From Iphinoe sp. HA4291-MV1 (GTDB lineage Bacteria > Cyanobacteriota > Cyanobacteriia > Cyanobacteriales > Nostocaceae), in NCBI GenBank assembly GCA_019359415.1, contig JAHHHH010000007.1, positions 1 through 64,000 of the forward strand: a stretch of DNA of 64,000 nt. The letters run 5' to 3'. The notes under the pieces are model-generated. The model had not been told where the DNA came from, searched no databases, and saw only the letters and a program-made list of their open reading frames with translations. Of this stretch, positions 7,761-16,656 are shown piece by piece (positions within the stretch are counted from its first letter, which is position 1; each line of letters starts with the position of its first letter). The translations under genes and the position numbers were made by a program.

Positions 7761-8531
7761 CTATAGTTCCAGCGTCAACGCCGAAAAATTTCCAGATTCG
7801 TCATACTTGACAAGCAATTGTTGCATCTCGGAGGTTTTCACTAACCAATTAACTGCCATAGTAAAGGAAGTACCAACACTCACTTTGCCAGGATAACTTA
7901 TAGAAACTCCGTCAGGCAAAAAGAAAGTTTTGTTTCCTTCGCATTCCCAATGTAGCTGAGTCGCTACAGACGCAGAAATCTTTAAATCAGGAGTTATAGT
8001 TACAGCAGTTCCTTGCCAATGACCGCTTAAATCTCGTCTTGATAATTGATTAATTTCATTTGACCAGTATTGACTAGGAAAACCAGTAGCATCTTCGCGA
8101 ATATTTGCCGTTCTGAACAAACTACCACAATCGTCATAAATTATGCTTACACTATGTCTTAATTCCTCATATTTAAAAAATAATTCAACAGCAAAATACG
8201 AGCCTGTTTTTAACTTGGTTGAAACCCAAGCAGCATGACCTGATTCAAAGAAAATCCCCCGCATCGATTCATTTTGGGGATGGAAAAGTCCATCAGATAA
8301 ACTATTTGAGAGTTGATGAAATTCCCAACTTTTTTCTAACTTTCTACCATCACTGTATGTGTAGTGATTCGTTTGAACAATTTCGGTTTTCGGTGGATTA
8401 CTCCGAAAGCTTCTGAGACTTTGAAACGATTCTGTTACTTCACCTTGAGGAGAATATCTTGTCCAAATCCCATGCCAGTCACGCAAATGATTAATAGTAA
8501 AATTTTTCCAATTTTGTTCTTTTAAATCCAT
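7761..8531 (-). CDS. DUF3598-like (lipocalin-type) protein
   Basis: The N-terminus (NWKNFTINHL, then WHGIWTRYSPQGEV and FQSLRSFRSN) matches what I recall of the cyanobacterial DUF3598 family. The rest is rich in alternating strands ending in repeated GxW-like turns (DLSGHWQGTA), consistent with a lipocalin-like barrel related to CpcS-type proteins. There is no signal peptide, so it is cytosolic. The ligand is unknown. It is divergent from hupW; the 70 bp between them must hold both promoters. Confidence 0.65.
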   Translation of the reverse strand: MDLKEQNWKNFTINHLRDWHGIWTRYSPQGEVTESFQSLRSFRSNPPKTEIVQTNHYTYSDGRKLEKSWEFHQLSNSLSDGLFHPQNESMRGIFFESGHAAWVSTKLKTGSYFAVELFFKYEELRHSVSIIYDDCGSLFRTANIREDATGFPSQYWSNEINQLSRRDLSGHWQGTAVTITPDLKISASVATQLHWECEGNKTFFLPDGVSISYPGKVSVGTSFTMAVNWLVKTSEMQQLLVKYDESGNFSALTLEL

Positions 8532-8601
8532 AAAATATACAATTTTGTGTCTACGGTAGTGTAATACGCAATTGTTTAACTATTAGCCCTGAGCCGCTAA
8601 A

Positions 8602-9069
8602 ATGCTCACAATCATTGGTTGCGGAAATCTCAATCGCAGTGATGACGCCGTAGGCGTACTCATTGCCCAACGCTTACAACAGTATCTTACCCAATATCCT
8701 CTTCCTCATGTGCGAGTTTATGATTGTGGCACTGCAGGAATGGAAGTGATGTTTCAAGCAAGAGGTAGTAAACAGTTAATTATTATTGATGCAAGTTCAA
8801 CAGGTTCTGAATCAGGGGCTGTATTTAAAGTTCCTGGGAAAGAACTTGAAGCTCTGCCGGAACCTAGTTATAATTTGCATGATTTTCGTTGGGATCATGC
8901 TTTAGTTGCTGGCAGAAAAATCTTTAAAGAAGATTTTCCCGGAGAAGTGACGGTGTACTTGATTGAAGCAGAAAATCTTGGTTTTGGACTGGAATTAAGT
9001 CCCGTTGTTCAACACTCTGCTGACTTAGTTTTTGAAGAAATAACGACAATTATAGGAGGGAACGCTTAA
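8602..9069 (+). CDS. hupW: hydrogenase maturation protease (HupW/HoxW type, peptidase M52)
   Basis: Endopeptidase that removes the C-terminal tail of the NiFe-hydrogenase large subunit after nickel insertion. Characteristic blocks are GCGNLNRSDDAVGV at the N-terminus, YDCGTAGMEVMFQA, the strand QLIIIDAS and SYNLHDFRWDHAL, with the acidic and histidine residues that bind nickel in this family. At 155 residues it is full length. It resembles HupW (uptake hydrogenase) more than HoxW from memory. No hydrogenase structural gene lies in the window. A strong hairpin terminator follows about 110 bp downstream. Confidence 0.85.
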   Translation: MLTIIGCGNLNRSDDAVGVLIAQRLQQYLTQYPLPHVRVYDCGTAGMEVMFQARGSKQLIIIDASSTGSESGAVFKVPGKELEALPEPSYNLHDFRWDHALVAGRKIFKEDFPGEVTVYLIEAENLGFGLELSPVVQHSADLVFEEITTIIGGNA

Positions 9070-9177
9070 CAGGGAGCAGAGAACTCTTAACAGGCTTGAA
9101 AGTCTCTTGGTGTCCGTGTTTTCTCATTAGTTCATGTCCTAATCTACCTGGCAACTGCTATTTTAGACAATGGTAAG

Positions 9178-9202
9178 AAAAGCACGGCATTGCCGTGCTT
9201 TT
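9178..9202. terminator. bidirectional hairpin terminator
   Basis: AAAAGCACGGCA pairs perfectly with TGCCGTGCTTTT, with A and T runs on both sides. It can serve hupW on the plus strand and the hypothetical gene that ends at 9339 on the minus strand. Confidence 0.8.
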
Positions 9203-9338
9203 ACGGAAAAAGAACAAGCACATCACTAACTTAATATACGTAACTTACCTGACTGATAAAACCAGCCTTGAGGTTGATTTCGGTGGAAATACTTGGAAAC
9301 TTAATCCGTCAGTTCTTCATTATTTAAATTTCAGTCAG

Positions 9339-10226
9339 TTAAATTTCAGCTGATGCTCGCTCAATCAATCGACGTGCTAAAGTTTGCGTACCTGTATGTT
9401 CATAGTAATTCGTCGATACATCTAGGAACGCGGCTAGGTAATCTAACTTATCATCAGCAAAGTCAACAAAATTTTGCAAGTTGTTGGCGACCTTTTGTGG
9501 TGTTAAATTGTTTGAGGCAACAAGACCACTCATCCAACCACTCACTGAGTTGAAGCTTTCACCAAGAAAGTTCAGTTTGCTACTGGAATTGTTACCTGGA
9601 ATTTCTTCTCTAATATTCTCAAAGGTTGAGTTTTGCTCTAACTCCTGAGGACTTGTCTGATTAATTCTAGATAGTGCACTACTGATGAAGTCGGGACCTA
9701 GGGGTATTAAACCATCAAAGCAAACTAACGCAGCCATGCGGATGAACGACTCACCGCTGTATTCACCCAAAGACGCGACAAAATCTCCAATACTGTCTCC
9801 GGGAATACCGTTAATTTGGCAGAAGGCTACTAACTCAGCAACTAATTTCAAGCACAAGTCTATGGTTTGCGCTTTCTCAGCTTTGGGAGTGACTCGATTT
9901 AAAAAACCCAAAAGAGGAACTTTCTCACCCACTTTGTTAGCAAAAGCGGCTGCACCAAGTGCTTTATCTGTGCTGTCAACAGTTTGATAGAGCCACATAG
10001 CTCGTTGGTATCCCTGAGAGCGATCGTTGTAGAGATAAATCGCTCGTTCGCCAATTTGCTGAATGAGTTCTTCGTCGGTTTCACCAGTCACAGTTTTGAT
10101 AGTGTTGACAAAGCCAACCACATTTTGCCACTCACCAGGAGCGATAAAATCGAGCGATCGCAATGCAGAAGTGGTCAAGTTGTTGGTTGGTAGTTCATCA
10201 ACTAGCTCAAAAATTGATTTGCTCAC
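9339..10226 (-). CDS. conserved hypothetical protein, 295 aa
   Basis: I do not recognise a named family. The protein is almost entirely helical, soluble and moderately acidic: an N-terminal GEWQNVVGFVNTIKTVTG, a middle with VPLLGFLNRVTPKAEKAQ and LCLKLVAELVAFCQ, then a low-complexity serine and asparagine linker (about 200-225) and a C-terminal helix pair (NNLQNFVDFADDKLDYLAAF). It reads like an intact, well-conserved cyanobacterial protein. Nearest neighbours are hupW (convergent) and a lipoprotein gene on the same strand 80 bp upstream. Confidence 0.6.
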   Translation of the reverse strand: MSKSIFELVDELPTNNLTTSALRSLDFIAPGEWQNVVGFVNTIKTVTGETDEELIQQIGERAIYLYNDRSQGYQRAMWLYQTVDSTDKALGAAAFANKVGEKVPLLGFLNRVTPKAEKAQTIDLCLKLVAELVAFCQINGIPGDSIGDFVASLGEYSGESFIRMAALVCFDGLIPLGPDFISSALSRINQTSPQELEQNSTFENIREEIPGNNSSSKLNFLGESFNSVSGWMSGLVASNNLTPQKVANNLQNFVDFADDKLDYLAAFLDVSTNYYEHTGTQTLARRLIERASAEI

Positions 10227-10305
10227 AGTAGACTCCTAAATTGTTTTTTGGTGACTCAAGATTCTAGTTGCTAAATTGCTAGTTGCTAATTGTCTTTTTT
10301 TTTAG

Positions 10306-10836
10306 TTATTGAGCTTTAGCTAGTCGTGTCAGACCATTAAGGTTAAATTTCTTTAACCAAGCTTCGCGATCAGCCTCTGTAAACGACGGATCACGAGATT
10401 GCACTTTCACTTGATAGCGATCGCCAACTAAAATAGCAGTGCCAGTACTGCCCTGGCTAACAGCTGGATATCCAGCTATTGTCTTTGGGCTGTTCACGAA
10501 TTTTGCCGCTGGGTTTGTCGCACCTTTGACTGCTTGTGTATCAGAAATTGAAAGTACAGCCAGATCTTTGCCGTCTTGTTTCAACTTCGCTTCAGCAAAG
10601 CCTTTTTTCTCTTGGGTGTAGACGCGCTGATAGCCAGCTTGAGGGCTTGGGAAGAATTTGTTAAATTCGCTACCTTGGGTTGCATTTCTCGCAACCGCTT
10701 GATCACTTCTTTTTTGGCTGCTTTCTTGTTGTACCTGGTCAAAACGTCCAGGAGTCTTCGGCGCACAGGCTGTTGTAAATAATAACAAACATAACAACAA
10801 AGCTGCTAAAATTCTCCGGACACGGGGGAAAAACAT
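10306..10836 (-). CDS. hypothetical lipoprotein
   Basis: From the ATG at 10836 (GAGG eight bases upstream) the protein has the n-region MFFPRVRR, a leucine-rich core and the lipobox TTAC, so it should be lipid-anchored at the outer face of the plasma membrane or in the outer membrane. An in-frame upstream ATG would add ten polar residues. The mature part has a charged linker and then a small strand-rich domain (QRVYTQEKKGFAEAKL, DLAVLSISDTQ, ILVGDRYQVKVQSRD), with a final amphipathic helix. The family is not named to my knowledge. Confidence 0.7.
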   Translation of the reverse strand: MFFPRVRRILAALLLCLLLFTTACAPKTPGRFDQVQQESSQKRSDQAVARNATQGSEFNKFFPSPQAGYQRVYTQEKKGFAEAKLKQDGKDLAVLSISDTQAVKGATNPAAKFVNSPKTIAGYPAVSQGSTGTAILVGDRYQVKVQSRDPSFTEADREAWLKKFNLNGLTRLAKAQ

Positions 10837-10912
10837 GTTGGGTTCCTCACTTGTTTTGGCTAACACCTAGAAAATTTACTTTTTAATAACTTTTTTGTGC
10901 AAATACCGATGA

Positions 10913-11662
10913 CTAACGACTACGGTAAGCAATGACAGCATAGAACGGATCTGCTCCTGTGACACCCATCCACTGTAGGAAATTGGGAAGAGTTGACTGA
11001 CGAGCAATCACCTCAACAGGTGTGAATCCTGGAACAGCGGAGAAATAACTTTTTACCAATTCCACTCTACTGGCTTCTGTACCCTCTCGCCACGCTTGAA
11101 TTGCCTTTTCAAAAAACATGCGGTTAGAAAAGCTGACAATTGCTACGCCATCGGGTTTGAGGATGCGGTGAATTTCTGAAAAAACCGCTTCTGGATATTG
11201 CAAATACTGTATTGAAACGCAATTGAGAACAGCATCAAAATCTTGGTCTTTGAGGGGTAGCTGAGGATTTTCGTTGAGATCTTGCACAAAGTAATGATTT
11301 AACTGAGGATTTTGTGCCAGTTCCTCTGCATTGAGTCCGTGTCCTTCAACATGGGCAAAAGATATCTCTTCTGGCAGATGCGATACCCAACTGCTCATCA
11401 TGTCTAAAATGCGGGTGTTGGGTTTGAGGCGCGCTATGCGATCGCCCGTATGTGCCCAGCCAGTCTCCGACTGGCTCCCTGAACTTCGTTCAGGGGAGGC
11501 ACGAAGTGCCTCGGGCACAGGGCGCGCTATGCGATCGCGATATAAGTCTGTCAGCTGTTGAATAAAACCTTCGTCCACATGAGTGACGAAGCGGGGATAT
11601 TCATAGAAGAGCTTGTCATCTGTACTATCTAGCTTAGTGCGTTCCTCTGGTTTCAGCGGCAT
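10913..11662 (-). CDS. class I SAM-dependent methyltransferase with an in-frame repeat
   Basis: Methyltransf_11-type domain. The first strand is RILDMMSSWVSHLP, where the usual GxGxG is replaced by a serine-rich turn; then come HVEGHGLNAEEL, FDAVLNCVSIQYL and the post-motif III HRILKPDGVAIVSF. The acceptor is unknown. Residues about 42-73 are a 31-residue insertion (VPEALRASPE, SGSQSETGWAHTGDR) encoded by a HIP1-bounded repeat; without it LTDLYRDR joins LKPNTRIL directly. The insertion sits before the SAM fold, where it might be tolerated. The frame is open throughout, so the gene may still be functional. Confidence 0.8.
   Translation of the reverse strand: MPLKPEERTKLDSTDDKLFYEYPRFVTHVDEGFIQQLTDLYRDRIARPVPEALRASPERSSGSQSETGWAHTGDRIARLKPNTRILDMMSSWVSHLPEEISFAHVEGHGLNAEELAQNPQLNHYFVQDLNENPQLPLKDQDFDAVLNCVSIQYLQYPEAVFSEIHRILKPDGVAIVSFSNRMFFEKAIQAWREGTEASRVELVKSYFSAVPGFTPVEVIARQSTLPNFLQWMGVTGADPFYAVIAYRSR
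11438..11538 (-). repeat. second 93-bp cloverleaf repeat between HIP1 octamers
   Basis: GCGATCGC at 11438-11445 and 11531-11538 are again exactly 93 bp apart. Read on the minus strand the insert matches the 5877 copy except for a handful of bases. The middle hairpin differs but still pairs (CCCTGAAC-GAA-GTTCAGGG here). A short extra ATAGCGCGC follows the second octamer. Confidence 0.9.
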
Positions 11663-11773
11663 AAGTGTCTTTTAAAAATAAGTTTTTCCAAAGTTTTGTC
11701 AATTTTGATTCCGTTTGACAGAAACAATTGATATACCACCATACGTATTCTAAAAAGAGACACAAAAATATTA

Positions 11774-13564
11774 ATGAGCCAAAAGAAGAATTTGGCTGGT
11801 CACCATTCGATGTTATACAAACTACAATTTCTTCATCCAATTAGGCTCTCCATCGGCTTTTTACGTACATTCCCTCACGTAACATTGCTACTTTGGACAC
11901 TCCCATTACTGCTGTTCAGTTCTGGGGAGAGTAGCCTGATGGCTCACGATGAAGGGCTTTACGCTTGGCGATCGCGCTTCATGATAGAGACTGGTGATTG
12001 GATACATCCTTGGACAACTCCTCATCATAAAACTCCTGGTCCCTATTGGTTAATTGCCAGTTGCTACACATTGTTTGGCGTCAGTGAAGCGAGTGGGCGA
12101 TTGCCAAGTATGATTACTGGTATCCTGAGCGTACTACTTGTCTATGAAATAGGCAAAATTATCCTTGGGAAAAAACTTGCTTGGCTTGCTGCTGCGATTT
12201 TGAGTGTAGAATTTCTCTGGTTGCAATATTGTCGTTTAGGCACGCCAGATGTGCCTGTAGTTTTCCTAGTCCTTTTAGCTATTTGGTCTTTACTGAAAGC
12301 GGAATTACACCCCAAAAATCTCTTTGCTTGGTGCTTTATAGCCGGTTTTAGTTTTGGCTTGGGCTTTTTAATCAGAAGCTTTATGGTTTTTGTCCCAATG
12401 ATAGCTTTGCTACCCTATCTCATATGGGAGCATCGCCGTCACCATCATCTTGCAAACCCAATGTTGTATTTCGGGTTTGTGGTAGGGTTAATTCCCACTT
12501 TTATCTGGCTGTGGCTCAGCTGGTTACGATACGGTAATGCTAGTTTTGGTCAATTAATAAACTTTGTGCTCAAATTAGGGTCTGGTGAACGCGGTCACAA
12601 TGGATTAGAGTTTTATTTCTGGAATCTACCTATCAAAGCGTTTCCTTGGCTTTTTTTCAGTCTTTTAGGCTTATTTTTGCTCATTCGTCGTCCTCTTGGT
12701 CGCTACCAACTGGTATTAGTTGGCTATCCTCTCATTTTGTTTGCGGAACTAAGTTTTTTCTCCACTCGTTTATCCCACTACAGTCTTTTCCTGTATCCAT
12801 TCATCGCTTTGCTTGCTGCTGTGGGGTTAAATTGGCTGAGTGCAGAGATGAGAGGGCAATGGGCAATGGGCAATGGGCAATGGGCAATGGGCAAGGGGCA
12901 ATGGGTAATGGGCAATGGGCAATGGGTAATGGGCAATGGGCAATGGGTAATGGGCAAGGCTCGACGATTCCCAATTCCCAATTCCCAATTCCCAATTCCC
13001 ATCTCATCTCCCTCTTCGTTTGTTCGGAATCTGAGTTATACCTTTAGTATATTAGGTGTTTTGCTTACCGTAGTGGGAATTGTCGCTTTTGTTTGGGGTG
13101 ATGCGCAAATCAATAAGTACACTACCGTAGCATTGGTATCAGGAGTCAGTTGGTTAATATTACCTTTAATGTGGATTGGTCGTTACCAATTGGGCAAAAA
13201 GTTTCTGACTTCTCGTTACTGGTTGGCGGGTTGGTTAGTCCCTGTTTGGATATCTTTGGCTGCTGCTGGTAGCATTGGCTTTTTAGGCGACTACAACCCT
13301 GATGTCAAAGCTTTTATCCAACAAAGTGCGATCGCTCAAGTTTTACATTCATCTCCTATTAACTTTGTAGACATCAGAGGTAAATCTGATGTGTTACTCA
13401 AATTCTACACTCCCCACCACGGCAAGCGAGTGCAGCAAGTTTCCCAATTGCCAGCCTCAAGTTATGCTTGGGTTTCTGGCAAACAAATGGCTAACTTATC
13501 TCAGCCTCATCAAGTTCTCGGTACTGTACAAAGTGTGAGTTTAATACGAGTTCTTGATAAGTAG
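11774..13564 (+). CDS. GT39/ArnT-like polyprenyl-phosphate glycosyltransferase with an embedded tandem repeat
   Basis: Integral membrane GT-C glycosyltransferase that would move a sugar from a lipid carrier to a periplasmic acceptor. The first loop carries the acidic motif [14 protein letters not shown], followed by [18 protein letters not shown], typical of the ArnT/PMT family. About ten membrane helices follow. Residues about 361-415 are encoded by GGGCAAT-type heptamers ([12 protein letters not shown]), then by ATTCCCA heptamers (IPNSQFPIP); these lie in a loop between helices. Five sets of three heptamers keep the frame. The start ATG at 11774 is 111 bp from the divergent methyltransferase. 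The acceptor is unknown. Confidence 0.8.
   Translation: MSQKKNLAGHHSMLYKLQFLHPIRLSIGFLRTFPHVTLLLWTLPLLLFSSGESSLMAHDEGLYAWRSRFMIETGDWIHPWTTPHHKTPGPYWLIASCYTLFGVSEASGRLPSMITGILSVLLVYEIGKIILGKKLAWLAAAILSVEFLWLQYCRLGTPDVPVVFLVLLAIWSLLKAELHPKNLFAWCFIAGFSFGLGFLIRSFMVFVPMIALLPYLIWEHRRHHHLANPMLYFGFVVGLIPTFIWLWLSWLRYGNASFGQLINFVLKLGSGERGHNGLEFYFWNLPIKAFPWLFFSLLGLFLLIRRPLGRYQLVLVGYPLILFAELSFFSTRLSHYSLFLYPFIALLAAVGLNWLSAEMRGQWAMGNGQWAMGKGQWVMGNGQWVMGNGQWVMGKARRFPIPNSQFPIPISSPSSFVRNLSYTFSILGVLLTVVGIVAFVWGDAQINKYTTVALVSGVSWLILPLMWIGRYQLGKKFLTSRYWLAGWLVPVWISLAAAGSIGFLGDYNPDVKAFIQQSAIAQVLHSSPINFVDIRGKSDVLLKFYTPHHGKRVQQVSQLPASSYAWVSGKQMANLSQPHQVLGTVQSVSLIRVLDK
12854..13002 (+). repeat. heptanucleotide tandem repeats inside a coding gene
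   Basis: About 15 GGGCAAT-like units (12854-12958) are followed by about five ATTCCCA units (12968-13002), which are roughly the reverse complement. Gain or loss of one unit shifts the reading frame; three units keep it. The two blocks could also pair as a hairpin. Confidence 0.9.
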
Positions 13565-13659
13565 CGATTTTTCAGCACCGTTGATTTAGCAATGCTTTCA
13601 GCCATTTTAGTACTTTTGTATGGGGAAAGTCCAGATTAAACTCAGGACTATACCTCACC

Positions 13660-14502
13660 TCATTTACTTTCAAAATCTATCTCTATTTGCTTTTCTGTTA
13701 CAGAATTATCCTCTTCACTAGTTAATTCAATAGTTGGCATATCCATTCTTTCTTTAAGATGTTCAGTAAATGCTTGTATAAAGCGTTGAAGTTCTGCTCG
13801 ATTTGGTATTACGTTTCTTTCTCCTCCATCTCCAAGTAAAAAAAACTTTCTACTTACTTGAGAAGCTTCAACAATTGTTAAATCCATCTCTTTTCTAAGA
13901 GCTACTTGAACAGAGAAGCAATGTGGATTTCCTCTATTCATTAATTGCCCTCTACCCAACCAATCAAAAAACTCGGATTGAGAGATTCTAATTTTTGAAT
14001 TAATTGTAGAAAGAGGTAATACAGTCTGATTTCTTCCTAATTTGTAAAATGGTTGCCTGGGATAAGGTTCATCAGAAAGTTTGATTTTTCCTTGTTCAAG
14101 CAAGTAACCAACTGCTATATCTGAGCGTTCAGATGGAGTCTTAAAAGAAACTTCTCCACCTTCCCAAATCGGATAAGTTCCAAAAGGAACACGCACTTCA
14201 GTAAAAACATTTAGTTTGGGATATGGTTCACACAGTTTAATTACCAAGTTTATGAGATAGTCTTGCATAAGAGCAGCGGTTAAATTTCGTGATAAATTTT
14301 GATTGAAATCAAACATCTGCTTATTAGCACTATCTCCCAGCCAGTTATATCTTTCAACAAAAGCTTCTAACCCATCTATAGGATTAGCATTGGTAAAAAT
14401 ATTATACGATGACTTAGTTTCTTCAAGAATATCAGCTAGTAGTTTTTGAGCCTCAGAATTACTAGCCCTAAAATCATTAATATACTGGTACAAAAACTTC
14501 AT
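13660..14502 (-). CDS. candidate type II restriction endonuclease
   Basis: The 280-residue protein follows a C5-cytosine methyltransferase gene by 31 bp on the same strand, the standard layout of a type II restriction-modification pair. I cannot name the enzyme family. Possible catalytic elements are FTEVRVPFG and SERSDIAVGYLLEQGK, an acidic pair near a lysine as in PD-(D/E)xK nucleases, but the spacing is not decisive. There is no signal peptide or membrane segment. Methylation by the partner would protect the host. The specificity cannot be read from sequence. Confidence 0.6.
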   Translation of the reverse strand: MKFLYQYINDFRASNSEAQKLLADILEETKSSYNIFTNANPIDGLEAFVERYNWLGDSANKQMFDFNQNLSRNLTAALMQDYLINLVIKLCEPYPKLNVFTEVRVPFGTYPIWEGGEVSFKTPSERSDIAVGYLLEQGKIKLSDEPYPRQPFYKLGRNQTVLPLSTINSKIRISQSEFFDWLGRGQLMNRGNPHCFSVQVALRKEMDLTIVEASQVSRKFFLLGDGGERNVIPNRAELQRFIQAFTEHLKERMDMPTIELTSEEDNSVTEKQIEIDFESK

Positions 14503-14533
14503 TTACTAAAGTAGTCCCAAAATTTAGAGATAG

Positions 14534-15808
14534 CTATTTAGTAATCAAAGGTTTAGAAGTGAAATCTATAACCTGTTTGGAATTATCATTTTTTATTTCG
14601 TCTTCTCTACAACTTTTCTCTAAAGCTTTTAGTAATTCATTTCCTATTGCTTTGGCAAGAAGTGGTGGAACAGCATTTCCTACTTGAGAATATTGAGGTA
14701 GTTCAGAGTTACGTTTTTTATTACCTTTACCGCCGCCGCCAGATGCCCTTGCTCCTAGGAATTCAAAAGTATCGTCAAATGATTGAAGACGAGCCATTTC
14801 ACGAACAGTAAGAATTCTGTGTCTTTCATAATGAACAAAATCATCAGGTAAGGTAACAACAGTAAAAGAAGGTTGGTCGGGGTGTAAACGTACACACCAC
14901 TTTTTTGAAGAATGTAAATGTGCTTCCCAGAGTGCTTTTGGAATAGAATCTAACCCTTTGCCTTGCTCAATCATCGCAAACCTTGCAATAACTTCGGGCG
15001 TATGCTTGGCTGCTTCATGATTTTTTAGTTCATTATCTGTACGTTCTATTCCTAGCTTCAAGAACAGTCTTCCACGTCTACTTTCCTCTTGGTATTTACA
15101 AGTAGGAGGATAATTCATTTCATAACTACCAGTAGTTTCCCAAGTTCTCAAGAAAGCTAAGTCCCCGATCGCCTCTTTTACTGTAATATATTGATCAAGA
15201 TAACTTGGAGTTATATGTTTTATTGGAGGCACATCCTCTCGATGCCCAATAAAAAGGATACGCTCTCTCAACTGAGGTACTCCAAAATCAGCAGCATTGA
15301 TTTGTATAGGTCCACTAACACTATATTTAACAGGTTTAAGACTAGAAACTTCATTATGGATTCGTTGAATAGTTTTCCCTCCATACATTGTTGCTAATCC
15401 TGGTACATTTTCCATAACAAAGTATTTGGGATTGAGTACTTGTATAACTTTTAAATATGAGAGAAATAAATCGTTACGAGAATCTTCTTCATTTCTTTTT
15501 CCGAATACTGAAAAACCCTGACAAGGTGGACCTCCCACTACTACATCAACAGTTGTTTGACCAATATGTTTTTTAATTATATTTGTAAGATTTTCTAGAA
15601 AAGATATAGAACGAATATCTTCTAACAGAAAAGAATAATCTATTCCTAATTGCTTACAAAATCTGTGTTCATGTGTTAAGCGAGCATTTGGATGTACATC
15701 ACTTGCAGCAATTAATTTAAAATGACTTGTGCCATGACTAGCTAATAACAACCCTTCAGTAAATCCTCCTGCACCAGCAAATAAGTCTAAAAATGTATAT
15801 TTAGGCAT
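14534..15808 (-). CDS. DNA (cytosine-5-)-methyltransferase
   Basis: All core C5-methyltransferase motifs are visible in order: I FLDLFAGAGGFTEGL (SAM binding), IV GGPPCQGFSVFGKR with the catalytic cysteine, VI in VMENVPG, VIII QLRERILFIGHR, the target-recognition region, IX RILTVREMARLQSF and X YSQVGNAVPPLLAKAIG. At 424 residues it is full length. A glycine-rich GASGGGGKGNKKRN lies between IX and X, and the C-terminus is a charged tail. The adjacent downstream gene is the likely cognate endonuclease, so this is probably the modification half of a restriction system rather than an orphan Dcm. Confidence 0.93.
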   Translation of the reverse strand: MPKYTFLDLFAGAGGFTEGLLLASHGTSHFKLIAASDVHPNARLTHEHRFCKQLGIDYSFLLEDIRSISFLENLTNIIKKHIGQTTVDVVVGGPPCQGFSVFGKRNEEDSRNDLFLSYLKVIQVLNPKYFVMENVPGLATMYGGKTIQRIHNEVSSLKPVKYSVSGPIQINAADFGVPQLRERILFIGHREDVPPIKHITPSYLDQYITVKEAIGDLAFLRTWETTGSYEMNYPPTCKYQEESRRGRLFLKLGIERTDNELKNHEAAKHTPEVIARFAMIEQGKGLDSIPKALWEAHLHSSKKWCVRLHPDQPSFTVVTLPDDFVHYERHRILTVREMARLQSFDDTFEFLGARASGGGGKGNKKRNSELPQYSQVGNAVPPLLAKAIGNELLKALEKSCREDEIKNDNSKQVIDFTSKPLITK

Positions 15809-16199
15809 AGCAAATTCGTAGGTTGTATAAGACAGTGTTCTAGATGTTTAAGTTAGAATTTGATATCAACCCATCTTGGATTATATGGTCAAAATATCTC
15901 TTTACAAGATGGGGAATTTTTGTACTAATCCGATTTAGAAGCTTACAAGCCTGATTGTATCGTACTTTTCTTGGTGTCACGCCCCTAGATTAGACCTCTT
16001 GCAAAAGTCAATTTTTTAAATCTAAAAATAGATAAATTATCTGCGTCGAGGGTGCGTACCCCTTTGGGGAAGCAAGCTGCGGTTCCAAACACCCTAAAAT
16101 CGGATTTGTGCAAGAAATCTATTAATTGCTCCCCACGCGGGGAGCGGTTGTACGACTCCTATCCCCGAAATCGAGGACAAAACATATCGTTTATCGTTA
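15809..16199. other. intergenic region, repeat-rich, no gene seen
   Basis: The first part should hold the methyltransferase promoter. The right part contains interspersed repeats (GCGTCGAG...GCGGTTCCAAA, recurring near 27378-27405, and a GCTCCCCACGCGGGGAGC palindrome near 16130). Frames here on the plus strand look like chance openings. Confidence 0.5.
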
Positions 16200-16604
16200 T
16201 CAAATTTCTGCTGGCGCAGGCTCCCAAACTTCTCCATACTTTTCTCGTAGAGTATGCCATGTCTCTACCTGTCCAGGTTCATATTCTCCTGGTTTACCCC
16301 ATTGTAGAAATAAACTCAACGCTGGCTCCTGTTTGTCATCTAAAAACCGGATGGCATAGGTGGTAAAGTTACCTCGCTTGGCTTCACCAGTTTCAAATTT
16401 CACCTGTGTAATTTGATCCATATTCAAGTGAAACTCAAAACCTTCGGTGTGCATATTGGCATATTTACCCTTAGGGAGTTCTGCATAAAACAGTTTTTCT
16501 AGCTTACCACGTGCTTCCAAAACAGCGGCGCTGCTCGTTACAATGAGACGCAATGTTCCCAAAGTTTCACAAGCTTCCAAAAATTCTTTAAGTGTTTTAG
16601 TCAT
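16200..16604 (-). CDS. ChuX/HutX-like heme-utilisation family protein (tentative)
   Basis: The 134-residue soluble protein reads as an intact conserved cyanobacterial gene. Its core (VTSSAAVLEARGKLEKLFY, then GFEFHLNMDQITQVKFETG and YAIRFLDDKQEPALSLFLQWG) alternates strands like one half of the ChuX/HutX heme-carrier fold, and I recall close relatives labelled that way. A heme role is therefore family-based and uncertain; no heme transport genes adjoin. It lies 52 bp downstream of phoH on the same strand, separated by degenerate AGTCATT heptamers. Confidence 0.5.
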   Translation of the reverse strand: MTKTLKEFLEACETLGTLRLIVTSSAAVLEARGKLEKLFYAELPKGKYANMHTEGFEFHLNMDQITQVKFETGEAKRGNFTTYAIRFLDDKQEPALSLFLQWGKPGEYEPGQVETWHTLREKYGEVWEPAPAEI

Positions 16605-16656
16605 GAGTCATTCATCATTAATTACTAGTCATTAGTCATTTTTTCATGACCAAGGA

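Noticed and set aside
12646-13047. A 133-residue plus-strand frame through the heptamer region
   Set aside because: It is the shifted frame of the glycosyltransferase; the heptamers stay open in several frames, which explains its length.
16052-16366. Overlapping plus-strand frames of 104 and 77 residues
   Set aside because: They lie in repeat DNA and antisense to the ChuX-like gene, with no protein-like composition.
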